A DNA stretch of 64,000 nucleotides from Cynocephalus volans (Eukaryota > Chordata > Mammalia > Dermoptera > Cynocephalidae). Of this stretch, positions 35,336 to 48,212 are shown one piece after another. Where the stretch lies: NCBI RefSeq assembly GCF_027409185.1, contig NC_084463.1, forward strand, positions 161,611,869 to 161,675,868, read 5' to 3'. Position numbers and translations under genes: made by a program. The stretch's first letter is position 1, and every line of letters starts with the position of its first letter. Under the pieces are notes generated by a model. The model made no database searches, was not told the origin of the DNA, and saw only the letters and a list, made by a program, of their open reading frames with translations.

Positions 35336-35690
35336 TGACAATATTGAGTCTTCCTGTCCATGAACATGTAATATTTCTCCATTTTAGTTATTTGGTATCT
35401 TTCATTAGAGTTTTGTGGTTGTCCTCACATATATCTTGGACATATTTGTTAGATTAATTATATTTAACTATTTCCATTTTGGGGGGTGCTAACATAAATT
35501 GTAATATGTTTTAAATTTCAAGTCTGCTTATTTATTGCTGGTACATAGGAAAGTGATTGACTTTTGTATATTAACTTTGTATCCTGCAGCCTTGCTATAA
35601 TAACTTAGTTCCAGGAGCTTTTTTGTTGATTCTTTAGGGTTTTCCACATAGATGATTATGTCATCTTCAAACAAAGACAGTTTTTTGTTT
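35336..35690 (-). mobile_element. L1 ORF2 fragment, antisense
   Basis: Antisense ORF2 text: 'ttgagtcttcctgtccatga', 'ttgtatcctgcagccttgct' and 'ccacatagatgattatgtca'. On the minus strand the latter encodes LFEDDIIIYVENPKES (an FADD-like box with the second residue changed). Confidence 0.65.
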
Positions 35691-35782
35691 TTTTTTAAAG
35701 ATGAGACTGGTAAGGGGATCCCAACCCTTGACTTGGTGTTATCAGCACCACACTCTCCCAAGTGAGCCACGGGCCAGCCCTC
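35691..35782 (-). mobile_element. tRNA-derived SINE (CYN-like), reversed, monomeric
   Basis: The complement reads 'gggctggcccgtggctcact', 'tgtggtgctgataacaccaa' and 'gggatccccttaccagtctc'. A T-rich run on the left is its tail. Confidence 0.7.
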
Positions 35783-35922
35783 CAAAGGAAATTTTGTAAA
35801 AATATTTTCTTACTCTTTGATATTGTTGGGGATTTACTTAATTTAATCAATGAAATAGTAAACATCATAATTGAGATATTGCAAAATGACATAGCATATC
35901 TTTCAGTATATTTGAAAAACTA

Positions 35923-36305
35923 AGGGCCGACCCATGGCTCACTCAGAAGAGTGTGGTACTGATAACACCAAGGCCACGGGTTCGGATCCCTATATAGGGA
36001 TGGCCAGTTGGCTGACTTGGGAGAGCGTGGTGCTGACAACACCAAGTCAAGGGTTAAGATTCCATTACCGGTCATCATTTATTTTATTTATTTATTTATT
36101 TATTATTTATTTATTTATTTAAAAAGATGACCGGTAAAGGGATCTTAACCCTTGGCTTGGTGTTGTCAGCACCACGCTCAGCCAGTCAGCGAACCAGCAG
36201 CCATCCCTATATAGGATCTGAACTCATGGCCTTGATGTTATCAGCACCACACTCTCTGGAGTGAGTAACGGGCCGGCCCCGGTCATCTTTAAAAAAAAAA
36301 AAAAA
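35923..36305 (+). mobile_element. Dimeric tRNA-derived SINE (CYN-like), split by a second SINE
   Basis: Plus-orientation dimer: GGGCCGACCCATGGCTCACT to 'ccattaccggtcatc' (36076). Its A-rich tail is found after the nested insertion, at 36288-36305. Confidence 0.8.
36077..36278 (-). mobile_element. Dimeric SINE (CYN-like) nested in the tail of another SINE, opposite orientation
   Basis: Left end (36077-36122) is a TTTA-type tail; then 'gatgaccggtaaagggatct' and on to 'gtaacgggccggcc'. The host SINE sequence ccggtcatc is duplicated at 36068-36076 and 36279-36287, consistent with a target-site duplication. Confidence 0.8.
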
Positions 36306-38060
36306 GAATTTCTTCTGGAGAGCCATCTTACCTCCAAGGGTAAAATAAAATGTTTAAACCCTTCTTCATTGTCACTGAGCAGTTTAGGATATATTCTATA
36401 ATTTAAGGAATCACCTTTTATTTTACTATTAAGTTGAACTATCTGAAACTGTTATTTGATCTTTTTTATCCACAAAGATGTCAATTTACATGGTTCAACC
36501 TAATAACATAGGAAAACATTCACTGATTTGTAGAGTCTTTCATAAAGATGGTCAAGTGTTGTCAACAAACAATGCAATAAGTTACTGAGTCACCTGCTGC
36601 TTTGTTAGGTTGGCCATAAAACCTCATTGGCTCCTGACCCATGTGAAGACAGACTTGTGTTTGGGAATTCTCATGAGAGCCGTTTAAAAAGATGAATGGA
36701 ATTGAGTGAAATATATTGAATCTGGAAAAATCCAGGAATTCATGATGATAATAAAAATGAAATAAAGACATACAAACAAAACAAAACAAAAGCAGGCCTT
36801 CTTTGCCACCACTGGAGGTGGCTGGCCATCATACCAACACTTAACTCTGAACATTGGTAATTTAAAAGGAAAGTATTCAGCACATATGGGAAGTAATTAG
36901 GGTTGAAATGTCACGATACCTGGTGTTTACTTTATATAGGTTTTTTATTATATATTTATATCATATGTTGTATTCATTTATTATTATGTTATATTATTTC
37001 TCATATACGTGAAAAATGTGGCAAAATATCAACAATTGTTGCATCTAGAATGTTCATTGTGCTATTCTGTCTACCTTATTGCAGGTTTGAAGCTTTTGAT
37101 GACAAAAAGTTTAAAAAGTAAGGATTTCTCTTACTTTTCCTATTAGTTTCAGGATTCATCAAAAAAGAGGTTTTTATATTTTCCCCAGCATTTTATTTGT
37201 GCTATGCCAGGAACAGTTTCTCTGAATCCTATCTCCCAACTCTGTAAACTTTTATTTTTAATAACTGCATGGTAGCTCACTGTGCAGCTAAACCATAATG
37301 TTTAAAAGGAGTCCTCTACTTTTAGGTTAGGTGATTTCCAGTCTTCTGCTACGATAAATAATGTTTCTGGGTCAAAACCATCCTCTGCTACCAAAACAAA
37401 AACAACAAATGATTAACCTTTGGAACCTGTATCGGTAGGTTAAACTCCTAGAGGTAGGAATGCTTTTGAGGATATGAACGTCTATAATTTTAATAGATGC
37501 TGCTAAGTTGCCCTCCACAGGGATCTGACCAGTTTACACTTTTCCATCAGCTACGTATGTTGGTGCCTGAAATCTCCATCCCATCCAGCAGGATGTTATC
37601 AAACTTTTTGTTCCTAACCAAACTGTGGGTGAAAATGATATTAATATAGTTTTAGTTGTCATTTATCTTTCCGTTGTGGCTTAGCAACTTTTAATATGTT
37701 GAACCATAAGAAGTTGCCATTTTTGTATGTCAAAAGCAATCGGTCCTGGCAATTTTATATGGTTCAAGCTGATGTTTTTAATAGCCTCTTTTTCTGAGAG
37801 CTATTTATGTTCTCTGCCCATTTCTCTACTGGGTTGTTGGTCTTTCTCCTCTTATTCCTCCTCCTTCTTAATAATGAATGGTATGAGGTCTTTATGCTTT
37901 AGGGAAATTAAATTTCTGTCTGTCATAGGAGTTGTGAATTTTTTCCCAGTTTGTCGTTCGACTTTGCTGATGGTTGTTTTTCTAGGCAGACATTTTTGAT
38001 GTTAACTTTGATCTCTTGGTTAAGGTTATGGTTGCCAAGTTTCTCTACTATAAAGTTACT
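36306..38060. other. A/T-rich intergenic; partly degraded LINE
   Basis: Positions about 37250-38060 resemble old antisense LINE text ('aggtgatttccagtcttctg', 'ttgccctccacagggatctg', 'cttatgtt... ctgcccatttctctactggg'-type spacing). No exon is recognised in the rest. Confidence 0.35.
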
Positions 38061-40940
38061 ATTTCTCCTTTTCCATTCTTTGGAAGCCAGTTGCTAAGTC
38101 CAGCCCACAGTCAAAGGAGGGTGGGGCTAAACTCTACCTCCTGGAGTGGGAAGGATCTGCGTATATTATTTGGAATTCTTCTGTAAGGAAGATGTGTCTC
38201 TTCCCCTATTTATTTTATTCAATTATTTATTTATATCAATATGGAATCATGCATATGTATTTTATACTCTGAGTTAGAATTCAATACGATGTTATTTACT
38301 TTGTTGCTCAAATCACTCCAGCATTGGCTGCTGGGAGTTCCTTCAAGGTGGCTCCCATGTCCCTGTGACATGCTTTTGTTGTTTTGAGTATTTCTTTGCT
38401 TTCTGGTACTACAAAATGCTCCAGGCTCCTCTTGTGTTTTCCCTGCCCCAGCCCAGAATAAGTCAACACCCCCACCCCCACCCGCCCACAAGCCCAGTTT
38501 CTTTTATTGGAGAATTGTATTTAGAAACAAAGATCTGGTCACTGGGAACCAGAGAGACCTTTTAAAAATGAAAATCGGATTATATCAATTTCCTGCTTAT
38601 GCTTTTGGATGGAGTCCCACTGTGCTCAGAGTTAGAGCTGAATCTGTTTTCAGCCTGCAAGAGGCTGCCTGAGTGGGCTCCTGCCTACCCTACTGCCCCA
38701 TCACCAGCTCCTATCCCCCTTTCCCAGCAAGCCGCAGTCACACCACCCCTTTGGTTCCCAGGATACTCTAAGTTTTCTACTCTCTAGACCAACATGAGTG
38801 TTTTAGTCTCTGTCTGAGCAACGCTGACTCCCACTGAAATGCTCCTTCTGAGAAATTTCTAACAACTTCCTTCTGCCCAATCCCCACATCTAATTAGGCC
38901 TCCCTGTTGCAGGATGTAGCATTTTTTCTGGGGGGCAGAGACTGCCTGCTATCCGCCAAAATTCTTTCTCTTCTTCTTGGTAGTAATGCACTCATAGCTG
39001 GGCATGCAACACCTGTCTACACTTCATTTCCCAGCCTCCCTTGGGGGTGGGTTTGCTCACATGCTAAGTTCTCTGTAGTGGAATTTGACTGGAAGTGCCA
39101 TGGGCCACTTTCTGGACTGGCCCATGGAAATTCCCGTGTGTGCCTTCCATGCCCTTTTCCCTATCCTGAGAGCTGGAATGGCCACAACCAGAGGCTCATG
39201 CAAGCTTTGTGCAGATGGCAGCTCTGATGTCACCCTCGGGGCTTGGATAACAGCAGTTGGCAGAGGTCCCCACCGACCCGGAACTCCCACCCTAAACTGT
39301 TACATGACAAAGAACCAAACATTTCTGGGGCCTATTTGTTTCAGTGGCTTGGCCCACCCCGTGCAAAATCTTTCAGTTCAGGTCAGATGATTTTGATGGC
39401 ATGTGGCAGAAAGGCTGAAAGAATGAAGGGAGGGTTTCTAGTCTCAATGGAAGACTAGGCTAGTGTTGAATATTTCCAACTACAGCCCTTACAGATGTGG
39501 AATAAAATACCCAACTCCACAAATTTAGTGCTAGGTGGAGCTTACATGGTGCAAATGGAAATCTCCAAGCACTAGAAGCAAAGAGAAACCTGAGCCTCAG
39601 AGGAACAGCCTGTGAGCTGGTAGGTTGGCAGCCCCAGGGGGTCGGTGATGTTAGAAGCTTGGTGGTTTGTTTTTGTTGTCGTTTGTTTGATTTTCTTTTA
39701 GCAACCTAAAAATGGCATTCGTTGAGCATTTACTACATGCCAGCCACTGTTCTAAGCTCTCTATATATACCCACTCATTTAGCCATCACAACCTTGTGAG
39801 GAGGTGCTATTAACTCCTCTATTTTACTGATGAGGGGTGTGAAGTACAGAGAAGTTACGTCACTTGTCTAAGGGCTCACGGATGGAAGAGGTAGAGCCAG
39901 GACTGGAACCAAGGATGTCTTGCTCCTGAGTCGGTGCTCTTAGCAGCACATGTTACTACAATACACCAGTGTGAGAAGGAGGAAGAGGAATAAACGTTTA
40001 GTCCAGGACCCAAGTTTTACCTTGGGAGTGAGGGTCTGGCCTGGCATCCATCAGAGTCTAAGGAGGCTGATATACTGCATTAAGCCAGGACACAGATCTC
40101 TGTTCCCGCAGCCTTCCAGTCTGTCTGCATCTCTGCCAGACACGTCTCACTAAGGTCTGGGCGAAAGGGGTTTCAAATTCTTTTTTACTCCCTATGTTCT
40201 TTCCTTCTGAAGACCCAGGTGCTTTGAGCCTCACCTAAGGCTCTGCCTAAGGAGACAGCACTACAGTCCCCTGTGCACCATCAATCCGGGGAGCCCTTCT
40301 GTAAACCAGTAGGGTGGTGGCTGTCCTTTGGGGATCAGTCATCTGAGCTGCTGTTAGGAATGTGTTCAGGTTTCCCCTTCTGAAGCTGTAGTCATGACAT
40401 AAGCAGAGAGAGGGACAGGGACCAGGAACATTGCATTATTTCACATCCTAGGGGACTTCCAGACCAGAGTCACTCTCTGCAGAAGTATTCCCCCTTAAAC
40501 ATAGGAAGCAGTGCTCTCAGAGTGCAGACAGACAGATGGCAGGGTGTCAGCCATTCTAATCTGTTACATCCACAGGCTGCCTAAAAAAGGCCATCTCAGC
40601 CTTGCCTGGGGTCTCCACAAGGGGGAAGTCTAACAATTGCTTACAGGTTCCCCAAGAGAGAAAGGTTTGATTTTAACCTCATTCAGGAACAAAAGATGAA
40701 ATCTCAGGTTTTGAGAGGGTGTAAGTTAGAAATGAGACCCTTCAAAAACCTAGGACCCTCAAAGGACTGCAATCACGTTTATAAAAAAGACCAGTAGACT
40801 TCCTACTCACCCGGGGAGGCAACCAGGAAGCTTGGCTTAGCTGTGGCCTTGGCTGAGAAAAAACAAAGTTTCTTAATCTCCAGACCAGTGAGGAGCCTAA
40901 ATCAGCCCTTTATGTTGGAAACTCAAGATGAGAAATTTTC
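38060..40940. other. Intergenic; old LTR, L2 and MIR text, no gene recognised
   Basis: Positions 38550-38810 resemble an L2 segment. Positions 38890-39330 resemble an MLT1-type LTR ('cacttcatttcccagcctcc' then 'gctcacatgctaagttctct'). A MIR lies at 39715-39940. The longest open frame (106 codons, 38907-39227) lies within the LTR-like text. Confidence 0.4.
39715..39940 (+). repeat. MIR element
   Basis: Contains 'gagcatttactacatgccag', 'ccatcacaaccttgtgagga' and 'tcacttgtctaagggctcac', the MIR core order. Confidence 0.8.
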
Positions 40941-40948
40941 ATAAAAAT

Positions 40949-42111
40949 TTTTAAAAATTTATTTATTTATTATTATTATTATAATTTTTACATTCTAAGA
41001 TGTTGCGGGGCAGTTGGCAGGGAGCTGGAGAGGAGAAAGAGGACAGGGATAGGGTGGGAAGAGGCTAAAGGGGAGCCATGGTCAAGGCCCGTGGCACCCC
41101 CTCATTCTAGCATGGGAGCCCAGGGGGCTTCTGGTCCTTCTAGGTTTTAAATGTGTTTGGTGGTGTTAGATCTTTACTAGTTAATATCAGAACTTTGTCT
41201 CTGATCTGTGGATTTTTTAGTTTTTCTTTCAGTTCTGTGTTGGATTATTTGCTAATCCCACCGCTTAAACTCTGCACGGAAACTAATTTGTTGTCCTTTG
41301 GTTACTTCTAAAATGGGGCAACTTCCTATGGGAACCAGCACTTAAGCCCTGCGGTTGGGCTAAATTGCTGCTTTGCTGCCAATTCCCTGCGGAAGGCTTT
41401 TTTGTGCAGCTCAGGTTTTAATTGTTAAGCACTTCCAGGTCTTGTGAGGTCTGATCCACCTAGATTGTGTAGAAACTCTCGTCTGGACCTGAGTCTTTTC
41501 AGCAATCTGCACCCTCTGCAGTTCTATGTTCCTGACCAGTCTCCACTGGGTGGTCCTGTGCTGATAGGAAGGCAAATCAGCTGTCCGTGCTGTGTCCCAG
41601 TGTTCCCCTGGTGGGCCCGTCTCCCCACCGCCTGCACTCCAAACACTTCCCATGGGATGGGCCATACGCCAGTCCCTTGCTATGACTCACCAGCCTCTGA
41701 GTGGCTCCTTTTTTTCAGTTGTATGTGATCCCTTGATCCTACGTGGGTCCATGGGAACCCTGTTAGTGGTCTTGCCGGCCAGGGGGCCACAAAGACCCTC
41801 TTCTCCCCTGCCACCTCCAAGTAACTTCATAAGAATGGCACAGCTGTGGCTTTTGCCAGCTCTTGCCTCATGCGCTCAGCAGGGCCAGCCTTGAAGTGGT
41901 TGGGGCTCGAAACGGTTCGAGCAGCTTTCTTTCTCTCATTGTGGCTTTTCCTGCCTTCATGAACTCCTTAGGTCTCATCTCCTCTTCCCCTGAGCTCTAG
42001 TGGCCCCAGCTTGGCAGTCATTGCTTTTCAGTAGTTGTAAATTGGTTGATTGTGGGAGAGAGTGACTCTGGGTACTGTCTATTCTTCCATCTTAATCCCA
42101 CTCCACAAATG
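40949..42111 (-). mobile_element. Non-autonomous L1-5'UTR-like retroelement, copy 1
   Basis: On the minus strand it starts near a 'aagatggaagaatagacag' segment (42080-42105), continues with sequence shared with copies 2 and 3 (for example 'ggccactagagctcagggga' and 'cacagctgtgccattctt'), and ends with an A-rich tail (plus T/A run 40949-40985). No ORF1- or ORF2-like frame is present. A short direct repeat tcataaaaat flanks it (40939-40948 and 42112-42121). It lacks a segment that copy 2 has between 48390 and 48520. Confidence 0.7.
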
Positions 42112-42153
42112 TCATAAAAATCAATCCCAGGCTGTTTCTGTGCCTTGGGTGCT

Positions 42154-42377
42154 ACTATGGTCTGAATGTTTGTGTCCCATCCCCCCACAGTTTATTTGTT
42201 GAACCTAATCACCAATGTGATAGCATGGGAGGTGATTAGATCATGAGGGTGGAGTCCTCAAGAATGGGATTAGTGCCTTTATAAAAGGCCCCAGAAGGGC
42301 CAGCCCATGGCTCACTTGGGAGAGCGTGGTGCTGACAACACCAAGTCAAGGGTTAAGATCCCCTTACCAGTTACCTT

Positions 42378-42430
<53 letters not shown>

Positions 42431-42650
42431 AAGACCCCAGAGAGCCACTTTGTTCTTTTTACCATATGAGAACACAGTGAGGAAGTGCCATCTATGAACC
42501 AAAAACTGGGCTGTCACCAGACACTGCATCTGCCAGCACCTTGATCTTGGACTTCCCAGCCTCCAGAACTGTGAGAAATAAATTTCTGTTGTTTCTCAAC
42601 TGCCCAGTCTATGGTATTTTGTTATAGCAGCATGAACAGACTAAGACAGG
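42154..42650 (+). mobile_element. ERVL-MaLR LTR (MLT1/MST type), split by a SINE
   Basis: Plus orientation: 'tgaatgtttgtgtcccatcc', 'ggtgattagatcatgagggt', and near the 3' end 'tgagaaataaatttctgttg' (AATAAA) with 'cagcatgaacagactaagac'. The SINE at 42296-42428 interrupts it. Confidence 0.75.
42296..42428 (+). mobile_element. tRNA-derived SINE (CYN-like), monomeric, with long (AAAT)n tail
   Basis: AGGGCCAGCCCATGGCTCAC to 'aagatccccttaccagttac', then about 13 AAAT units (42377-42430). The flanks aaaaggccccaga (42283-42295) and aaaagaccccaga (42429-42441) are a duplication with one mismatch. Confidence 0.82.
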
Positions 42651-44530
42651 TGCCCAGCAGAAACAACAGTGAGACCACTTTGGTAGAACACAGCCCTTCT
42701 TAACATGCTCACAGCCAAAGGCAGAAACAACTTCCCATAAGCAAGAATAAGCAGACAGGCAATCGAGAGCATTACCTACCTCAGGAGCTAACTCACGTTT
42801 TGGGATAGGAAGACGTCATAGTATAGAGATGCCCTTCAACAATTTAACATGTGATTTCAATGTCATCTTAATTAATATGTTAAGGGTTATTTTACAGCAT
42901 TTGAAAACTGCTTTTGAAGTACATCTTGGAGAAAAAATGAGAGAATAGCTAATGACAGATTGAAAAAGAACCGTAAAGCAGGATTTGCCCTATAGAATAT
43001 CACAGGATACTATAACAGCATTGTATCAGTCAGGGTGCAATTAGGAGACCAAACTCACACAGTCTTTTGAACAGGAAAAGTGGAATATAAAGAGTTCTTA
43101 CCAAGGGATTGAAATAATGGGGAATTGACTAGTAAGAGTTAAAGAGAACTCTAAAGAATGAAAAAATATTAGAGGACCCAAAAGAAATGCCCCACCCGAA
43201 GACTAGGATCCAGACCTCACTGGCAGGGCAAGGCCATGAAGTGCCTTTCTGGTAGCACTGCAAAACTGCCAAAGGATATGCCAGCAGAGGTTGTGGCTGC
43301 TTGGTGCTGCAGGCCACCGTGCTTAGGAACCGGGAGCTGGATGAGCTGACTTCAGTGGGAGCTGGTCACTGCAAAAACAATTCTGCGTGGACCAAAAGCT
43401 ACAGAAAGCTGCACTCTGCAGGATCCTGGTGTGGAAAACCGCCTGCCCAAGAGCTGAGCACTACAGAAAGTAGGCTCTGTGGGAGAAAACCCCTTTCTCC
43501 TGTAAAGGGCACCAACAAAAATGGTGGATGACTGGCTGGACCTGATTATAGTGGAGATCATGCCAAGATGATTTTACAGGCAAAGCAGAGGAAACAGTTC
43601 AATGACCTCCAGATGAAGCCAAGGTTAGTGATTCACTTGGAGATGCCAGCAGCTCTGTTCTGGACTTTATGCCAAAGAAATCGTGGTATGTGTCTCTCTT
43701 GCTATTTCCACTCTCAGTTCATTCTGGAAAGTAAGGAAGAAGTTGGGCCGCGTCGTGAAAGCCATTTGAAGTTAGATGAAAAATAACAAACTCTCACAAC
43801 GTCTTCAGGAAGTGCAGACACAATGAGGAAGCACCTCACTTGTCTTTCACCCTCAGTTTTCTAATACATTTGACAGGCATTATTAGCACCTCCTGGGGAG
43901 CCTTCTCAATTCAGTGTTGGGGAACAACAGGACATGGCCACAATTCAGTAATTTCTTCTGTCTCCAGAACGTGCATCCTCTAAGTTATTTTTTAAACTTA
44001 AATTTGCACATACAAAGTTTTGTCACAATGCAAAGACTTTCTTGTCTTTGGAACACAGGAGAGCAGCTATAGGAAAATGGTACAATTATTGCCACAGTAT
44101 CATGTAAACAGCATTTTTTTTTGATGCGTAGACTAATGAATCTTGAAAAAATATATAAATGGCCAGTTAAACCAGATTTCTTGAATGAATGAGCGACAGT
44201 GCATGCCTCAGGGATTTTCACACTCTACTCTTCTCACTTTCCTTCTTTCTGTATGAAGAGATTGTTCTCCAGTGTCATTCGTGCAATTAAAAATAGATGA
44301 ATAAAAACAACTCAAGAGCATTTTCTATTTTTAAAATTAGAAAAAAGAATGTTTTTACATTTCTAATTAAAATTCTATGTTCATGCTTCTGATACAAACC
44401 TAATCTAGACTACAAACATGCTGTAAGCAAAGCAGTGGAGTATGAAACAGCAAATCTGTTGTTGTGTGGTATGAAACCACACAACCCAGCCACTCCACTT
44501 CTAGGTATAGATCCAAGAGAAATTCAAAAA
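42651..44530. other. Intergenic, no gene recognised
   Basis: Positions 43020-43200 ('gtatcagtcagggtgcaatt...') have the look of an old LTR or DNA element, but I cannot name the family. Open frames are at most 78 codons. Confidence 0.35.
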
Positions 44531-44534
44531 GAAA

Positions 44535-45404
44535 ATACAGGAGAAAACATTTGTGATTTTCAGCTAGGAACAATTTTCTTAGATATGACACCAAAAGCAT
44601 GATCCATAAAATAAAAAATAACAAATTTGACTTTATCAAACTTTTAAGCTCTTGCTCTTCAGAATACATTGTCACCAACACAAAAAGGCAGGTCATTAAC
44701 TGGGAGAAAATATTTGCAAATCATATATCCAACAAAGAACTTGGATCTAGAACATGTAAAGAACTTTTATAACTCAGCAATAATAAATCAAACAACCCCA
44801 CTTTACCAATGGAGGTGGATTTGAACAGATACCTCACCAAGAAGATATACAAATTATAAATTATAAAATATGGTCATTAGTCATGAGGGAAATGAAAATT
44901 AAAACCACAATGAAGGGCCAGCCCGTAGCTCACTTGGGTGAGCGTGGTGCTGACAACACCAAGTCAAGGGTTAAGATCCCCTTACTGGTCATCTGTTTTT
45001 AAAAAAATAAAAAAATAAAAAATAAATAAAACCGCAGTGATACCACTTACACACCTATGAGAATGACTGAAATAAAGACTGACCATACTGAGTGTTGGCT
45101 GTGAAGGAGCATCTGGCACTCATCCTTTGTTAGTGAGAATATAAAATGGCACAATCATTTTGGAAGAACAACTTGACAGTTTCTTAAAAAGTTAAGCACA
45201 TATCTACCACACGACCCAGCCATTCCACTTCTAGGTATAGATCCAAGAGAAAAAGCGTATGTCCTAATAAGGACTTGTACACAAATATTCATAGTCGCTT
45301 TATTTGTAACAGCACAAAACTGGAAATAATACAAATTAATTAATGAGTGTATAAAATTAATCAATTAATTAGGTTAATGGATAAAGAAATTGTAGCCCGA
45401 TGTA
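44535..45404 (+). mobile_element. Old L1 ORF2 3' part, sense, interrupted by a SINE
   Basis: Sense ORF2 text: 'aatttgactttatcaaactt' and 'actgggagaaaatatttgca' (44700-44719), then after the SINE 'acacgacccagccattccac'. Frames are broken. The SINE lies at 44914-45028. Confidence 0.65.
44914..45028 (+). mobile_element. tRNA-derived SINE (CYN-like), monomeric
   Basis: AGGGCCAGCCCGTAGCTCAC to 'gatccccttactggtcatct', then an A-rich tail. The flanks aaaccacaatga (about 44902-44913) and aaaccgcagtga (45029-45040) are a decayed duplication. Confidence 0.8.
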
Positions 45405-45720
45405 ATGTTAAAGTTCTTATAAAGTGACAGAGGCAGGCAGTGGAGTGAGTCAGAAAGAGATTTGAAGGATATTACACCGCTGGCTTTGAAGGTGGAGGAA
45501 GAAGCCAGCAGCCTTGCAAGGAACACAGGGGGCTTCTGGAAGCTGGAAAAGGCAAGGAACCAGATTCCCCTCTAGAGCCTCCAGAAGGAATGCAGCCCTG
45601 TGACTGCTCGATTTTAGCCCAGTGGGACTCGTTTCAGACTCCTGACCTCCGAAACCGTAAGATAAATCTGTAAGTCACTAAATTTGTAGTAATTTGTTAC
45701 AGCCAACTTTATGAGTTTAT
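45405..45720 (+). mobile_element. MLT1/MaLR-type LTR, 3' part
   Basis: Contains 'ggcttctggaagctggaaaa', 'tttcagactcctgacctccg' and 'accgtaagataaatctgtaa' near the 3' end, as in MaLR LTRs. Confidence 0.5.
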
Positions 45721-45947
45721 AGTATGGCCCAAACCAAGAAAAGATTCTCTTGCCAAACAGGCTTCAGTATAAACACTCTGCGTCTTGGTCCTCACGACTC
45801 GGTAGATCCAATGGTGCCACCTGCAGAAACTACATGGAGCCTATGGCAAAGCTGCATGGGACAACATTTTCTGGGTTTTTTGTTTGTTAGTTTGTTTTAA
45901 ATAAACTTTTCTTTTTGGCTGGTGGCTGGTAAGGGGATCCAAAAATT

Positions 45948-47795
45948 ACACTTTTTATTTTGAGATAATTGTGGATTCATGTGCAGTTCAAAAAAATAAT
46001 ACAGAGAGCTCCCATGTACCCTTTACCCACTTTCTCCCATTGGTACCATGTTGCAAAACCATAGTACAATATCAGAACAAGGATATTGACCTTGATACAG
46101 TCAAGATACAGAACATTTCTATCACTTCAAGCTCCCCTATGCTGCCCTTTTATGGCTATACCCGCTTCCTTCCCATTCCTTTCTCCTTCCCCTCATCCTT
46201 ACCCATGGCAACCACTAATCTGTTCTATAATTTTGCCATTTCAAGAATGTTATATGGACAGAATCATAAAGTATGCAACCTTTTGGGACTGGCCTTTCCC
46301 ACTCAGCATAATTCTCTGGAGGTTCATTTAGATTGCTGTGTGCATTAGAAGTTCATTCATTTTTATTGCTGAGTATTATTCCATGGTATTAATTGTTTAA
46401 CAGATCAGTTAACCATTCCACCATTGAATGATATCTGGATTATTTCCAGTTTTGAGCTATTAACAAATAAATCTGCTATAAACATTCATGTACAGGTTTT
46501 TGTATGAACATAAGTTTGCAAAAATGCCCAGGAGTATAATTGCTGGCTTGTATGGTAATTATGTTTAGTTTTTCAATAATCAGCCAAACTGTTTTCAAGA
46601 GTGGCTGTACCATTTTACATTCCCACCAGCAATGTGTGAATGACCCAGTTTCTCCACATCCTTGTCAGCATTTGGTGTTGTCTGTGACCCATTTTGAGTT
46701 AATTCGTGTATAAGGTGTGAAATTTAGATTGTAGTTCAATTTTTTTGCCATTGTATGCCCAATTACTCCAGCACCATTTGTTGAAAAGGTTTTCTTTACT
46801 CTATTAAATTGCTTTTGAACCTTTGTCCAAAATCATTGGGCATATTTGTGTGGGTCTATTTCTGGGTTTCCTATTCCATTGATCTATATGTCTATCCCAC
46901 TGCTTATACCACACAGTCTTGATTACTGTAGCTGTATAACAAGTCTTAAATTCTTAGTGTGATTCCTCTCATTTTATTCTTTTCTTCAAAATTATCTTAA
47001 CTATTATAGTTCTTTTGCCTTTCAATACAAATTTTAGAATAATCTTGTCTATCACCATAAAAAATCCTGCAGGAATTTGATAGGAATTACATTGAACCTA
47101 TACATCACTTTGGAGAGAATTTATATCTTTAGTGCACTATCTTCCAATCCATGAACACAGTACATCTTTCCATTTATTTAGATCGTCTTTGATTTATTTC
47201 ATAAGAATTTTGTAGTTTTCAGCCTAGAAGTCCTGTACATATTTTGTTAGATTTACACCTAAGTATTTCCTTTTTTTATTTTGTGCAGTTATAAATGGCA
47301 TTATACTTTTAATGTCTTTGCCCATGTGTTCATTGTTAGCATAGAGAAATACAATTAATTTTTGCACATTAAGCTTATATCCTGCAATCTTGTTACTTAT
47401 TATTTCTAGGGTTTTTTTTTGATAGGTTCTTTGAGATTTTCTATGTGAATAATCATGTCATCTGCAAATAAGGACAGTTCTGATTTTTCCTTTCCAATCC
47501 GTATGCCTTTTATTTCCTTTTCTTGTCTTATTGCAGTGGCTGAACTATCAAAACTAAGTTGAATAAGAATGGTGAGACTTGACACCCTTGTCTTGCTCAA
47601 CCTTAGAAACTATTCATTTTTTTACCTTAAGTATAATGTTAGCTGTAGGTTTTTTGTAGATACTCTTGATCTAGAAGGAATTTCCCTCTATTTCTATTTT
47701 TCCGAAAGTCTTTATCATGAAGGAGTGTTGAATTCTATCGAATGCTTTTTCTATATTGAGGGATATGATTGTGTGGGTTTTTTTTTCTTTAGCCC
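45948..47795 (-). mobile_element. Old L1, antisense
   Basis: Runs from 3'UTR-like text ('gataattgtggattcatgtg', 45965) through ORF2 antisense ('ggctgtaccattttacattc', 46603; 'aataatcatgtcatctgcaa', 47448). On the minus strand the last encodes [18 protein letters not shown], the reverse-transcriptase FADD box. Stops and shifts are frequent. Confidence 0.75.
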
Positions 47796-47797
47796 GT

Positions 47798-48155
47798 GCT
47801 ATGGGCTGAATTGTGTCCTCCCTTCCCCACCCCCAAATTCATGTGTTGAAGTCCTAACCCCCAGGACTTTAGGATGCAACCATATTTGGAGATAGGGTCT
47901 TTAAAGAAGGAATTAAACTAAAATGAGGTAATTAGGGTGGTCTCTAATCCAATATGACCAGTGTCCTTATAAGAAGGAGATATTTGGACACAGACATACA
48001 TAGAGGGAAGACAATATGAAGATGTAGGGAGAAGAAGGTCTTCAGAAGGAACCAATCCTGCCAACACCTTGATCTTGGACTTCTAGCCTCCGGTACTGTG
48101 AGAAATAAATTTTTGTTGTTTAAGCCACCCAGTCTGTGGTATTTTGTGACACCAT
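47798..48155 (+). mobile_element. MLT1-type MaLR LTR
   Basis: Plus orientation: 'tgctatgggctgaattgtgt', 'ccaatatgaccagtgtcctt' and 'gtgagaaataaatttttgtt' (AATAAA), then 'acccagtctgtggtattttg'. It abuts the antisense L1 on its left. Confidence 0.75.
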
Positions 48156-48212
48156 GCCCTCTTTATAAAACAATTCATGTTCTGTTGAGAAACTATTTCT
48201 GTCTTGCTTCTT

